The notes under the pieces: model-generated
Seen by the model: the letters and a program-made list of their open reading frames with translations, nothing else
The model's database searches: none
What the model was told of the DNA's origin: nothing
Position numbers and translations under genes: made by a program
Part shown: positions 1 through 6,949 of the stretch, piece after piece
Layout: the number at the start of each line of letters is the position of its first letter
How positions within the stretch are numbered: the first letter of the stretch is position 1
Assembly: GCA_016783675.1 (NCBI GenBank)
Contig: JADHWE010000013.1
Location: 1-42,881 of the forward strand
Source of the DNA: Kiritimatiellia bacterium
GTDB lineage: Bacteria; Verrucomicrobiota; Kiritimatiellia; UBA8416; JABMPJ01
Reading direction: 5' to 3'
DNA: 42,881 nucleotides

Positions 1-228
1 GCCCTTGAGGAAAAGCATGAACCGGTCGAAGAACCCCCAGGAGCCGTCATGGACGTAATCGCACCCTTCACCGTGCGCCAGACGCTTGGCGACTTCTTTC
101 TGGTTGCGCGTGAGATGTTTCCAAGCCACGTACGGACGCTCCCGACTCAGCCGCTTCCGCTCGGCCTGCTTCGCCGACCGGCGCTGAGCTGCACGTTTCT
201 GCTTAGCCTTTTTGACTCCCGGACTCAT
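1..228 (-). CDS. Putative transposase, N-terminal part (runs off left edge)
   Basis: The reading frame starts at the ATG complementary to 226-228 and stays open to base 1, giving 76 residues. It begins MSPGVKKAKQKRAAQRRSAK, a very basic stretch, and continues to an aromatic segment DGSWGFFDRFMLFLK at the edge. It overlaps the end of the DUF6788 gene by 26 bp, so the two are probably translationally coupled. A DUF6788 gene directly followed by a basic-start frame is an arrangement I associate with insertion-sequence cargo, so a transposase is the likely identity. No catalytic DDE residues lie inside the window, so family and function are inferred. It could instead be an unrelated protein; the missing C-terminal part would decide. 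Confidence 0.5.
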   Translation of the reverse strand, partial: MSPGVKKAKQKRAAQRRSAKQAERKRLSRERPYVAWKHLTRNQKEVAKRLAHGEGCDYVHDGSWGFFDRFMLFLKG

Positions 229-607
229 CACGAAATCCCGGCACGGTTCGAGCCGCCTCCAGTTCGTTGATCAGTTCCACTATCTGTCGGTTGACACGCA
301 CCAAGACGGCTCGGGCGCGACGGAACCGCCGGTAGTTCTCCGTCAGCCGTTGGACCTTCGCGGCATACCGTTGCGGCACGTTCCAGGTGCGGGTCCGGCC
401 TTCGACACTGGCGGACAACTGCCGACAGACGTGTTTCTCTCCGCGCGTGCACTTGCAGCCGGCGTGACCGCAGGTGCGCCGCACTTCACTGAAGCTGCCC
501 CTCAGCAGAGGGGGGCTCTGCAGCAGGACTTTCTCGGCGTCCCGCCGTTCGCCAACGAGGTGGGCGATGCGCTGGCGAATACGACTGATCTGTGAGGCCG
601 TCTTCAT
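203..607 (-). CDS. DUF6788 family protein, transposon-associated
   Basis: A 134-residue protein starting MKTASQISRIRQRIAHLV. The core GSFSEVRRTCGHAGCKCTRG carries a Cys pair (C-x4-C-x-C pattern), followed by a block reading VEGRTRTWNVP and a charged helical end (VNRQIVELINELEAART). That layout matches the DUF6788 family, short proteins of unknown function often encoded beside transposases. An upstream in-frame start exists at 697, but it adds a hydrophobic tail encoded in the terminator/promoter region, so 607 is preferred. The gene is preceded by its own extended -10 promoter and followed with overlap by the putative transposase frame. The Cys arrangement could bind a metal; that is inference. 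Confidence 0.7.
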   Translation of the reverse strand: MKTASQISRIRQRIAHLVGERRDAEKVLLQSPPLLRGSFSEVRRTCGHAGCKCTRGEKHVCRQLSASVEGRTRTWNVPQRYAAKVQRLTENYRRFRRARAVLVRVNRQIVELINELEAARTVPGFRDESGSQKG

Positions 608-626
608 TGTTCTTACATGCAGTATT

Positions 627-655
627 ATTATACCACATATAAGAGTCAAGGCAAA
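627..655 (-). promoter_or_regulatory. Probable sigma-70 promoter of the DUF6788/transposase genes
   Basis: On the minus strand a perfect TATAAT (627-632) is preceded by TGG, giving an extended -10. A weak -35 (TTTGCC, 650-655) lies 17 bp upstream. The start codon at 607 is about 20 bp downstream. The AT-rich pocket stands out from the GC-rich surroundings. Confidence 0.5.
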
Positions 656-689
656 AAAAGACGAAAAATCGCCAGCGAGGCATTTTTCG
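653..689 (-). terminator. Rho-independent terminator of the corrinoid-activation gene
   Basis: On the minus strand CGAAAAATGCC (679-689) pairs with GGC(G)ATTTTTCG (662-673), with one bulged base and a TCGCT loop. A TCTTTTTTTG tract follows immediately. It lies about 45 bp downstream of the stop at 735 and should insulate this gene from the transposon-like genes beyond it. Confidence 0.75.
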
Positions 690-734
690 CTATCCACCGC
701 CCGAAACGCTAGGATTTCCCAGCAACCACCGCAA

Positions 735-2609
735 TCATCTCTTATGGCAAAACTTCAGGTCATCGATATCGGAGGAGGGGAAGATCATGGCCATGCCGAA
801 TTCCATTTGGAACTCGGGGTCGAGTGACAGGTCGATGTGTTCGGTTTGCTCCTGCAACTGTGCCGCGTAGGCACGTTCGCGGTCGGAAAGCAGGACGAGC
901 TTGGCCCCCAGGGAGGCCGCGTTGCCGATGAAACGGATGCGGTCGCACGAGATTTGCGGGAGCAGACCGATCCGACGTGCGTTGCTGCGGCGGATGAAGT
1001 TGCCGAACGCACCGGCCAGCAGGACCCGGTGAATGGCGTCGGGCTCCACCCCCACACGGCGCAGCATGATCTGGATACCGGCGCGTACCGCACCGGCAGC
1101 GAGTTGTAGTTCGCGCACGTCTTTCTGCCACAGACAGATGGCCTCGTCGCCCGCGGCTTCATCTGTCGAAGCCAGAACGAAACGGGTCTCGTTGCCTTCA
1201 GTGATCAGCCGCGCCTGCAGGGCTTCGGGCACGCCCTCGGGCAGCTCCTCGACGGGCAGGATGCGCCCCGTCTCGTCAATGATATCCGCACGCAACAGGT
1301 CCGCTACGGCGTCGATCAGCGCCGTCCCGCACAGTCCCGCCGGGGCGACGTCGCCGATCACGTTGACGGCTACGTTATCCCGTATAAGCACCTTCTCGAT
1401 CGCCCCGGCTGTTGCGCGCATCCCCTGCCGGATGCGAGCGCCTTCGAAGGCCGGTCCGGCCGCCGTCGACGTCGCAAGCAACTGGTCGCCGTTTGCCAGG
1501 ACGATCTCGCCATTGGTCCCGATATCGACGAACAGAACGGGTTCGTTCCACCGATCCAAGCGCGCCGCAACAATACCGGCAACCGTATCGCCGCCCACGA
1601 AACTGCCGATCTGCGGAAACACGTAGACTTCCGCGGCCGGATTCGCATCCAGCCCCAGGTCGGAGGCCGCGAGAATCTGGGCCTCTTCGAAGGCTTGTAC
1701 AAACGGAACTTCACCCAGGGCCGATGGATCGTAGCCGCACAGAATCTGCTGCATGGTTGAGTTGCCGGCCAGTACGATCTCATAGACCTCGTCTGTGCGG
1801 ATATCGGCTTGGGCGACGAGTTTCTGAACGATGGTGTTCAGACATTCCACGGCGGCTGACTGTAGTGCGGTCAACCCATCCTCGTTCTCGCGCACGTGCA
1901 TAATGCGCGAAATCACATCATCGCCGAACGCGACCTGTGGGTTAATCTCGGAAGCCACGCCGCACTCACGGCCAGACACCAGGTCGAACAGCTTGCCGAC
2001 CACGGTTGTCGACCCCAGGTCCACGGCCACACCGTAGCCATCACCGGTCGTATCGCCCGGCTCAAGCGCCACGAGGTGGTTGTTCGAGAGCACGGCCATG
2101 CCTTTCCATTCATTGGTGCGCAGAAAGGCCGGCAGCTGACGCATCAGCTCGGGCGACACATCGATATCACCGAGAACTTCCTGTAGACGCACCAGGTCGG
2201 CGCGCGGGTCCTCGCAGGAAGGCTCAGGCAGCTCGAAGCAACGCTTATGGACGAGTGGAGAGATCTCGACTTCTGTTCCACTGTCGTCGGTCAGGATCTG
2301 TTGCTGGCTCTCGAACGTGGACTCGGGAGGAACTTCAACTACCATGGGGGCATCGACCGGCGTGCAGCAGGCCAGCCGATAGCCCTGCTCGACCTGCTCC
2401 GGCGAGAGAGTGCCGACCGAGGCGGGAGAGGGTTTGAGGGGCGCATCCATCAGGCGCACGCGACACTTGCCGCATGTGCCCTTGCCTCCGCACGGCGTTT
2501 GCAGAATGACGCCGGCGCGGCCGGCGGCCTCAAGAAGGACCGTGCCGGGCAGAACATACACGCTACGCCCGGAAGGTTGGAACGTCACTTTGATCTCGTG
2601 TCCCTGCAT
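735..2609 (-). CDS. ASKHA-domain reductive activator of corrinoid-dependent enzymes (2Fe-2S)
   Basis: A 624-residue protein. Residues 5-95 form a plant-type [2Fe-2S] ferredoxin domain: the cluster motif TPCGGKGTCGKC supplies C40, C46 and C49, with the fourth Cys at 81 or 82. From about residue 190 comes an ASKHA ATPase of the DUF4445 type: GVAVDLGSTTVVGK (phosphate loop), FVDIGTNGEIVL (second phosphate loop) and LAGAFGNF near the C-terminus. Proteins with this architecture use ATP to drive reduction of inactive Co(II) corrinoid to Co(I) in methyltransferase systems. The ATG at 2609 is chosen because GGAGGAGAG sits just upstream; an earlier start at 2642 lacks this. No corrinoid protein or methyltransferase lies nearby, so the partner is encoded elsewhere. 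It is divergent from the aldo/keto reductase. Confidence 0.88.
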   Translation of the reverse strand: MQGHEIKVTFQPSGRSVYVLPGTVLLEAAGRAGVILQTPCGGKGTCGKCRVRLMDAPLKPSPASVGTLSPEQVEQGYRLACCTPVDAPMVVEVPPESTFESQQQILTDDSGTEVEISPLVHKRCFELPEPSCEDPRADLVRLQEVLGDIDVSPELMRQLPAFLRTNEWKGMAVLSNNHLVALEPGDTTGDGYGVAVDLGSTTVVGKLFDLVSGRECGVASEINPQVAFGDDVISRIMHVRENEDGLTALQSAAVECLNTIVQKLVAQADIRTDEVYEIVLAGNSTMQQILCGYDPSALGEVPFVQAFEEAQILAASDLGLDANPAAEVYVFPQIGSFVGGDTVAGIVAARLDRWNEPVLFVDIGTNGEIVLANGDQLLATSTAAGPAFEGARIRQGMRATAGAIEKVLIRDNVAVNVIGDVAPAGLCGTALIDAVADLLRADIIDETGRILPVEELPEGVPEALQARLITEGNETRFVLASTDEAAGDEAICLWQKDVRELQLAAGAVRAGIQIMLRRVGVEPDAIHRVLLAGAFGNFIRRSNARRIGLLPQISCDRIRFIGNAASLGAKLVLLSDRERAYAAQLQEQTEHIDLSLDPEFQMEFGMAMIFPSSDIDDLKFCHKR

Positions 2610-2714
2610 CTCTCCTCCACTGTTCGCGCGTTTATGACACAACCCGCATCCGAGAACAAGTGCGCGTTCCGGTCTCAGCTCCGAATCCTCGACTTTTCGT
2701 ACATTTTCCGGCGC

Positions 2715-2742
2715 TTGACTCTACCTGCGGCATCGCTATGCT
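2715..2742 (+). promoter_or_regulatory. Sigma-70 promoter of the aldo/keto reductase
   Basis: TTGACT (2715-2720), a 16-bp spacer and TATGCT (2737-2742). The predicted transcript starts near 2749, about 34 bp before the start codon at 2783. The same GCTTGAC-type -35 recurs at other genes in this window. Confidence 0.65.
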
Positions 2743-2782
2743 GTTTCGTCCCTTCGGGGTTCTCAGGGAGAAGAAAGCGTTT

Positions 2783-3967
2783 ATGCAGTATCGACGGTTC
2801 GGACGTACAGATTTGCGGATGCCTGTGCTGACATGTGGCGGCATGCGGTATCAGCAGGCGTGGAACGATTTGGCGAAGGGCCAGAAGGTCGACCCGAAAG
2901 GGCAGGCCAACACCGAGGCCACGATTCAGCGCGCGTTCGAGCTCGGGATCAACCATTTCGAGACGGCCCGCGGGTACGGCACAAGCGAATACCAGCTCGG
3001 TCTCGTGCTGCCGTCGTTCCCCAGGGAAGAGATCATTGTTCAGACAAAGGTCGGCCCGAAGGACAGCGAGGATGAGTTTCTGGAAGCTTTCGAGACCTCG
3101 CTCAAGAATCTCCAGCTCGACTATGTCGACCTTCTGGGCATTCATGGCATCAATACGCACGAGATCTTGGACAAGGTGCTGCGGGGGGGCACGCTGTCGG
3201 CCTGCCGCAAGCTGCAGGATCGGGGCCTCGTGCGGCACGTCGGATTCTCCACGCATGGGCCGACGGATGCGGTCCTGGCGGCCGTTCAGACGGACGAGTT
3301 CAGCTACGTTAACCTGCACTGGTATTACTTTGACCAGATCAACTGGCCGGCCGTGCTGTCGGCCAGTGAACGCGACATGGGCGTCTTCATCATCAGCCCA
3401 TCCGAAAAGGGCGGCAAGCTCTTCGACCCACCCGAGAAGCTGGTTCGTCTCTGTTCCCCTCTCACGCCCATGGGTTTCAACGATCTCTTCTGTCTCGGAC
3501 ATGCCGAAGTGCATACCCTCAGCATCGGAGCGGCCCGGCCGACTGACTTCGATGCACACCTGGAGATTCTGCCGCTGATCAAGGATGCGATGGTTGGGCT
3601 TGGACAGGTCATGCGACGGCTCGAGTACGCCGCCGTGGAAGCGCTCGGCGCAGACTGGGCCGCCACGTGGCAACAAGGGCTGCCGACAATAGTCAACGCT
3701 CCGAAGGAGGTACCGCTCTATCATATTCTGCGCATGTACACGATGGCCAAGGCCTTCGACATGGTGGAGTACGGCAAGATGCGCTACAACCTGCTGGGAA
3801 GCGGCGGCCACTGGTTCCCGGGAGGGAAGGTACTGGATGTGGACTGGGACATGCTGAAGCGGGAGCTGCGGCACTACCACTTCGTGGACCGCTTGCCGGC
3901 CATCCTGCGCGAAGCCCATGCCATGTTCAATGCCGAAGACAAGAAGCGCCTCAGCGAGGGCGGCTGA
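2783..3967 (+). CDS. Aldo/keto reductase family oxidoreductase
   Basis: A 394-residue protein starting MQYRRFGRTDLRMPVLTCGG, with AGGGAGAAG as ribosome-binding site before 2783. It is a TIM-barrel AKR of the COG1453 type. The tetrad is visible as E60 (ETARGYG, where most AKRs have Asp), Y65, K89 (VQTKVGP) and H121 (LLGIHGIN). It should reduce carbonyls with NAD(P)H; substrate unknown. Many COG1453 proteins carry a C-terminal ferredoxin-like Cys cluster. Here the C-terminal region has no such cluster, ending instead in a charged helical tail. It has its own promoter and stands alone, divergent from the corrinoid-activation gene. Confidence 0.85.
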   Translation: MQYRRFGRTDLRMPVLTCGGMRYQQAWNDLAKGQKVDPKGQANTEATIQRAFELGINHFETARGYGTSEYQLGLVLPSFPREEIIVQTKVGPKDSEDEFLEAFETSLKNLQLDYVDLLGIHGINTHEILDKVLRGGTLSACRKLQDRGLVRHVGFSTHGPTDAVLAAVQTDEFSYVNLHWYYFDQINWPAVLSASERDMGVFIISPSEKGGKLFDPPEKLVRLCSPLTPMGFNDLFCLGHAEVHTLSIGAARPTDFDAHLEILPLIKDAMVGLGQVMRRLEYAAVEALGADWAATWQQGLPTIVNAPKEVPLYHILRMYTMAKAFDMVEYGKMRYNLLGSGGHWFPGGKVLDVDWDMLKRELRHYHFVDRLPAILREAHAMFNAEDKKRLSEGG

Positions 3968-3996
3968 GGGATTCGAAGCGGGGGGGATCTTTGGCT

Positions 3997-4017
3997 CCAC
4001 CCCGACAAGCGGGGTGG
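3997..4017 (+). terminator. Hairpin downstream of the aldo/keto reductase
   Basis: CCACCCC (3997-4003) pairs perfectly with GGGGTGG (4011-4017) around a GACAAGC loop, 30 bp after the stop codon. No T-tract follows, so it may be a transcript-end stabiliser or a weak terminator. Its right arm is the first bases of the 48-bp tandem repeat. Confidence 0.4.
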
Positions 4018-4161
4018 GGACCCATTGACGCTCTGGTTTGCGGCGCATGCTCAAGGCCGGGGTGGGGACCCATTGACGCTCTGGTTTGCGGCGCATGCTC
4101 AAGGCCGGGGTGGGGACCCATTGACGCTCTGGTTTGCGGCGCATGCTCAAGGCCGGGGTGG
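4011..4161. repeat. 48-bp tandem repeat, three full copies plus 7 bp
   Basis: Copies at 4011-4058, 4059-4106 and 4107-4154 are identical as read, followed by a partial GGGGTGG. The unit begins GGGGTGGGGACCCATTGACG and ends GCATGCTCAAGGCC. The period is a multiple of three, so frames stay open on both strands, but no ribosome-binding site or known domain supports coding. It fills the gap between two convergent genes (3968-4251), which otherwise holds only hairpins. Confidence 0.9.
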
Positions 4162-4183
4162 TGGCCTGAATGGGGCGGCACGC

Positions 4184-4206
4184 AAAAAGGGGCGATGGGG
4201 CCATCG
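4184..4206 (-). terminator. Probable terminator of the beta-barrel gene
   Basis: On the minus strand CGATG (4202-4206) pairs with CATCG (4193-4197) around a GCCC loop, followed by CCCC and TTTTT (4184-4188). It is about 50 bp past the stop codon at 4252. Confidence 0.5.
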
Positions 4207-4251
4207 TTGCGACAGCACCCACCGCCCCGCGGGGGTCATGTTTCAGGCTTC

Positions 4252-4950
4252 CTAGAAATCGTGGCCGACACTCAGCATACCTACAACGTCCACATCGTAG
4301 GCGTCGCCAAGGATATCGTCGTCCATCTCACCGATGTACGTAACGCTCGCACCAACGCAACCGTAGCTGGCACCAACACTGGCCGTGTAATGTGAGAACC
4401 CGGCCTCACCACCATCGACATCCATGTATCCGACGGTTGCGCCCAGCTCAACACCGAGGTCCTCACCAACGGTGAATTCGTGTTCGATGCCGGCTTCGGC
4501 ATAGAGGCTATCCTCAATGCCACCATCGACGCCGTAGTAGACCGCAACCGACGGGGCCAATGCCACGTCGAGTCCGGCACTCAGCGACACTTCACGATCG
4601 GCCACAGCTTCGGCACCCGGATATAGGTACTCCGTGTAGCCCACTGAAAGAGCCACGGCTTCAACCGGGATGTCATACGACGCGTAGATGTCGACCTCTG
4701 AGAACTCGTTCTCTTCGAGTGTCTCATCGTAGTCGCCACTATCGAAGTTACCCCAGACACCCACTGTCACGGGCAGACCACTGACCTCAAGGCCAGGCTG
4801 CGCAACCAGTCCGTCATTGAAGGTCGCTCCCCGGAACACGTAGGCGCTGGCGACATCAAGCGACACCGATGCCTCCGCTGCCATTCCCACTGATGCGCTC
4901 GCCATCATGGCGAGCACCACTACCCACTTCATCGATCTATTGAGTCTCAT
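4252..4950 (-). CDS. Outer-membrane beta-barrel protein
   Basis: A 232-residue exported protein. It opens MRLNRSMKWVVVLAMMASAS and is cut after an AxA-type site (VGMAAEA) by signal peptidase I. The mature part alternates hydrophobic and polar residues in short strands (VSLDVASAYVFRG, LSVGYTEYLY, LYAEAGIEHEF, ASVGASYGCVGASVTY) and ends in Phe (LSVGHDF), the C-terminal signature read by the BAM complex. This pattern fits a small 8-12 strand barrel; ligand or transport role is unknown. The start at 4950 follows GGGGAGGAAACAG. A near-consensus sigma-54 promoter lies about 60 bp upstream, so expression is probably conditional. Confidence 0.78.
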   Translation of the reverse strand: MRLNRSMKWVVVLAMMASASVGMAAEASVSLDVASAYVFRGATFNDGLVAQPGLEVSGLPVTVGVWGNFDSGDYDETLEENEFSEVDIYASYDIPVEAVALSVGYTEYLYPGAEAVADREVSLSAGLDVALAPSVAVYYGVDGGIEDSLYAEAGIEHEFTVGEDLGVELGATVGYMDVDGGEAGFSHYTASVGASYGCVGASVTYIGEMDDDILGDAYDVDVVGMLSVGHDF

Positions 4951-5010
4951 CTGTTTCCTCCCCATTGTTAGTGTTGTAAAACAAGACCGCTTCTCGATAG
5001 CCCACCCTAT

Positions 5011-5027
5011 TGCAATCCACGTGCCAA
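5011..5027 (-). promoter_or_regulatory. Sigma-54 (RpoN) promoter of the beta-barrel gene
   Basis: The minus strand reads TTGGCACGTGGATTGCA, matching the sigma-54 consensus TGGCACG-N4-TTGCW with the invariant GG and GC exactly 12 bases apart (-24/-12). The predicted start is near 5000, leaving a leader of about 50 bp to the ATG at 4950. Confidence 0.7.
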
Positions 5028-5051
5028 CCTGCCCCTCTTTCCATATGACCT

Positions 5052-5084
5052 TTTATAATGCACTGCAAATGAGCTGTTTATAAA
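5052..5084. promoter_or_regulatory. Inverted repeat upstream of the sigma-54 promoter, possible activator site
   Basis: TTTATAA (5052-5058) and TTATAAA (5078-5084) form a 7-bp inverted repeat about 40-70 bp upstream of the -24 element, a usual region for an enhancer-binding protein. The rest of the gene-free stretch 4951-5262 is AT-richer than its surroundings. It also holds TGTATC (5137-5142) facing GATACA (5157-5162). I found no convincing sigma-70 promoter for the downstream aro gene there. Confidence 0.3.
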
Positions 5085-5262
5085 TCACATGTACCAACAC
5101 TCAAGACAGAGATACAGGACCAGCATTATACATTTATGTATCTTAAGTTGTGCATGGATACATTTTTGACCCATGCAGCAATGAGGTCAGGCGCCCCCCA
5201 TCCCTTCTTGCACTTATACGGGCGTTGGGGCACAGTACGAGGCGAATTACGGGGAGATTGAG

Positions 5263-6312
5263 ATGCATCGGAACACTGACGACCTGAGAATTGCGGCACT
5301 GAATCCCCTGATTCCTCCGGCAATCCTGATGGAGGAGGCGCCGATCAGTGACGAGGGATCCGAAACAGTGGCCAGTACGCGCAGGGCGATTGGCCGCTGT
5401 CTTCGCGGGGAGGATCAACGCTTGGTCGCGGTGGTGGGGCCCTGCTCTATGCACGATCCGAAGGCCGCGGTAGAATATGCCGGCTTGCTTCACGAACAGG
5501 CCAGCCGCCTGGCAGATGAGCTGCTTATTGTCATGCGCGTCTATTTCGAGAAACCGCGCACAAGCGTGGGGTGGAAGGGGCTGATCAACGATCCGTTCAT
5601 CGACGGTAGTTTCAAGATCAACAAGGGGCTTCGGATGGCCCGCGGGCTCCTGTGCGAGCTGGCCGACATGGGATTGCCGGCCGGCTGCGAGTTTCTCGAC
5701 ACGATCATGCCGCAGTTCCTGGCCGACCTCGTGAGCTGGGGCGCCATCGGGGCCCGCACCACGGAGAGCCAGGTGCATCGTGAACTGGCTTCCGGCATGT
5801 CCTGCCCGGTCGGGTTCAAGAATGCCACCAACGGCAATGTACAGGTGGCGGTTGATGCCATCGAGGCGGCGCGTCATCCGCACCATTTCCTCTCGGTGAC
5901 AAAACAGAGTGTGGCGGCGATCGTTTCGACCCGCGGCAACGAGGACTGCCATGTCATCATGCGCGGGGGCGAGAAACCGAACTACGACGCACAGAGCCTT
6001 GCGGCGGCGTCCGCCCTGCTCGAGAAGAACGGGTTGCACCCCCGCCTGATGGTCGACTGCAGCCACGGCAACAGCGAGAAAGATGCCGCCAATCAGCCCG
6101 TCGTTGGGACCGCGCTGGCCGACCGGATTGCCGCCGGCGACGACACAGTGTTCGGTGTGATGATCGAAAGCAACCTCGTGGAAGGTCGCCAGGACGTAGT
6201 GGCAGGCCAGCCCCTGGTCTACGGGCAAAGCATCACGGATGCCTGCCTGGGGTGGGACAACACCGTCACACTGCTGGAGACGCTGGCCGCGGCCGTGAGA
6301 AAGAGGGCCTAG
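5263..6312 (+). CDS. aroF: 3-deoxy-7-phosphoheptulonate (DAHP) synthase, class I
   Basis: A 349-residue enzyme that condenses phosphoenolpyruvate and erythrose 4-phosphate, the first step of the shikimate pathway. Family motifs in order: VVGPCSMHDPKAAVEYA, VYFEKPRTSVGWKGLINDP (PEP/metal site), GAIGARTTESQVHRELASG and VDCSHGNSEK. Length matches the AroF/G/H type I-alpha enzymes. The ATG at 5263 follows GGGGAGATTGAG. Which of the three classical feedback classes (Tyr, Phe, Trp) it belongs to cannot be read from motifs, so the symbol is generic. No other aro gene is adjacent. Its end lies 4 bp from the end of the convergent barrel gene. Confidence 0.93.
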   Translation: MHRNTDDLRIAALNPLIPPAILMEEAPISDEGSETVASTRRAIGRCLRGEDQRLVAVVGPCSMHDPKAAVEYAGLLHEQASRLADELLIVMRVYFEKPRTSVGWKGLINDPFIDGSFKINKGLRMARGLLCELADMGLPAGCEFLDTIMPQFLADLVSWGAIGARTTESQVHRELASGMSCPVGFKNATNGNVQVAVDAIEAARHPHHFLSVTKQSVAAIVSTRGNEDCHVIMRGGEKPNYDAQSLAAASALLEKNGLHPRLMVDCSHGNSEKDAANQPVVGTALADRIAAGDDTVFGVMIESNLVEGRQDVVAGQPLVYGQSITDACLGWDNTVTLLETLAAAVRKRA

Positions 6313-6316
6313 CCCT

Positions 6317-6862
6317 CTAGAAGTCCCACGTAACACCAAGACGGAAAAGCCATCCGTCCATGTCGATCGTCTCTTTCGTCGGTCTGTAGCTGCGTGGACG
6401 CAGGTAGTTCAGGCGGGCACTGGCCTCGAGGCTCAGGTTATCGCCCACAGGGAAGAGCAATCCAAACGCATAGAACAGCGAGAGCTTGTCACCGACATTC
6501 ATGTCGTCGAACGTGATATCGGTAAACCCACCGCCAACGCCCGCGTAGGGAGTCAAGGCGGCCATCTGCCACTGGACAAGAAAGGCCGCTTCCACTTCCG
6601 TGGACTCGTACGAGCCCTTGTACTGGACCTCGTCAATGACGAGATCATAGTCACCGGATACGCGGCTGATCCCCACATACGTTGCCAGCATGTCGGATAT
6701 GTCGAACATGTAGGAGACGTAGCCCCCGGAACCATCATCCATATCACCAATGGGCGACAAGATGTTAATACCGGCCCCGACGCGATGCCCTTGCGCTGCA
6801 GCCGGGGACACCAGCATGGCGAACGTGATTACAATCAAAACCGCTACGGATATTTTCTGCAT
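6317..6862 (-). CDS. Small outer-membrane beta-barrel protein (OmpW/OmpA-barrel-like)
   Basis: A 181-residue exported protein starting MQKISVAVLIVITFAMLVSP, with signal peptide cleavage likely after SPAAAQG. The mature chain has alternating strands (HRVGAGINI, YVGISRVSGDYDL, AAFLVQW, LTPYAGVGGGFTDI, LSLEASARLNYL) and ends FRLGVTWDF with terminal Phe. The segment LTPYAGVGGGF resembles OmpW- and OmpA-like eight-stranded barrels. GGAGGAGAG lies just before the ATG at 6862, which excludes an upstream in-frame start at 6940. Function is unknown; such proteins often serve as structural or small-molecule channels. Confidence 0.75.
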   Translation of the reverse strand: MQKISVAVLIVITFAMLVSPAAAQGHRVGAGINILSPIGDMDDGSGGYVSYMFDISDMLATYVGISRVSGDYDLVIDEVQYKGSYESTEVEAAFLVQWQMAALTPYAGVGGGFTDITFDDMNVGDKLSLFYAFGLLFPVGDNLSLEASARLNYLRPRSYRPTKETIDMDGWLFRLGVTWDF

Positions 6863-6949
6863 GTTTCTCTCCTCCAACACTTCCCTCAGGGTTCTTAAAC
6901 TAATTGGCAGCAGACTAACGACTGTGCTCCTCAAGCGCAAACAGGAAAA

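Noticed and set aside
4011-4161. CRISPR-like array
   Set aside because: Direct tandem repeats with no spacers and no cas genes.
3951-4255. Long open frames on both strands across the 48-bp repeat
   Set aside because: They exist only because the repeat unit is a multiple of three and has no stops; there is no ribosome-binding site or domain.
5166-5236. Sigma-70 promoter for the DAHP synthase gene
   Set aside because: TTGACC and TTGCAC are present but no acceptable -10 lies at 15-19 bp from either.
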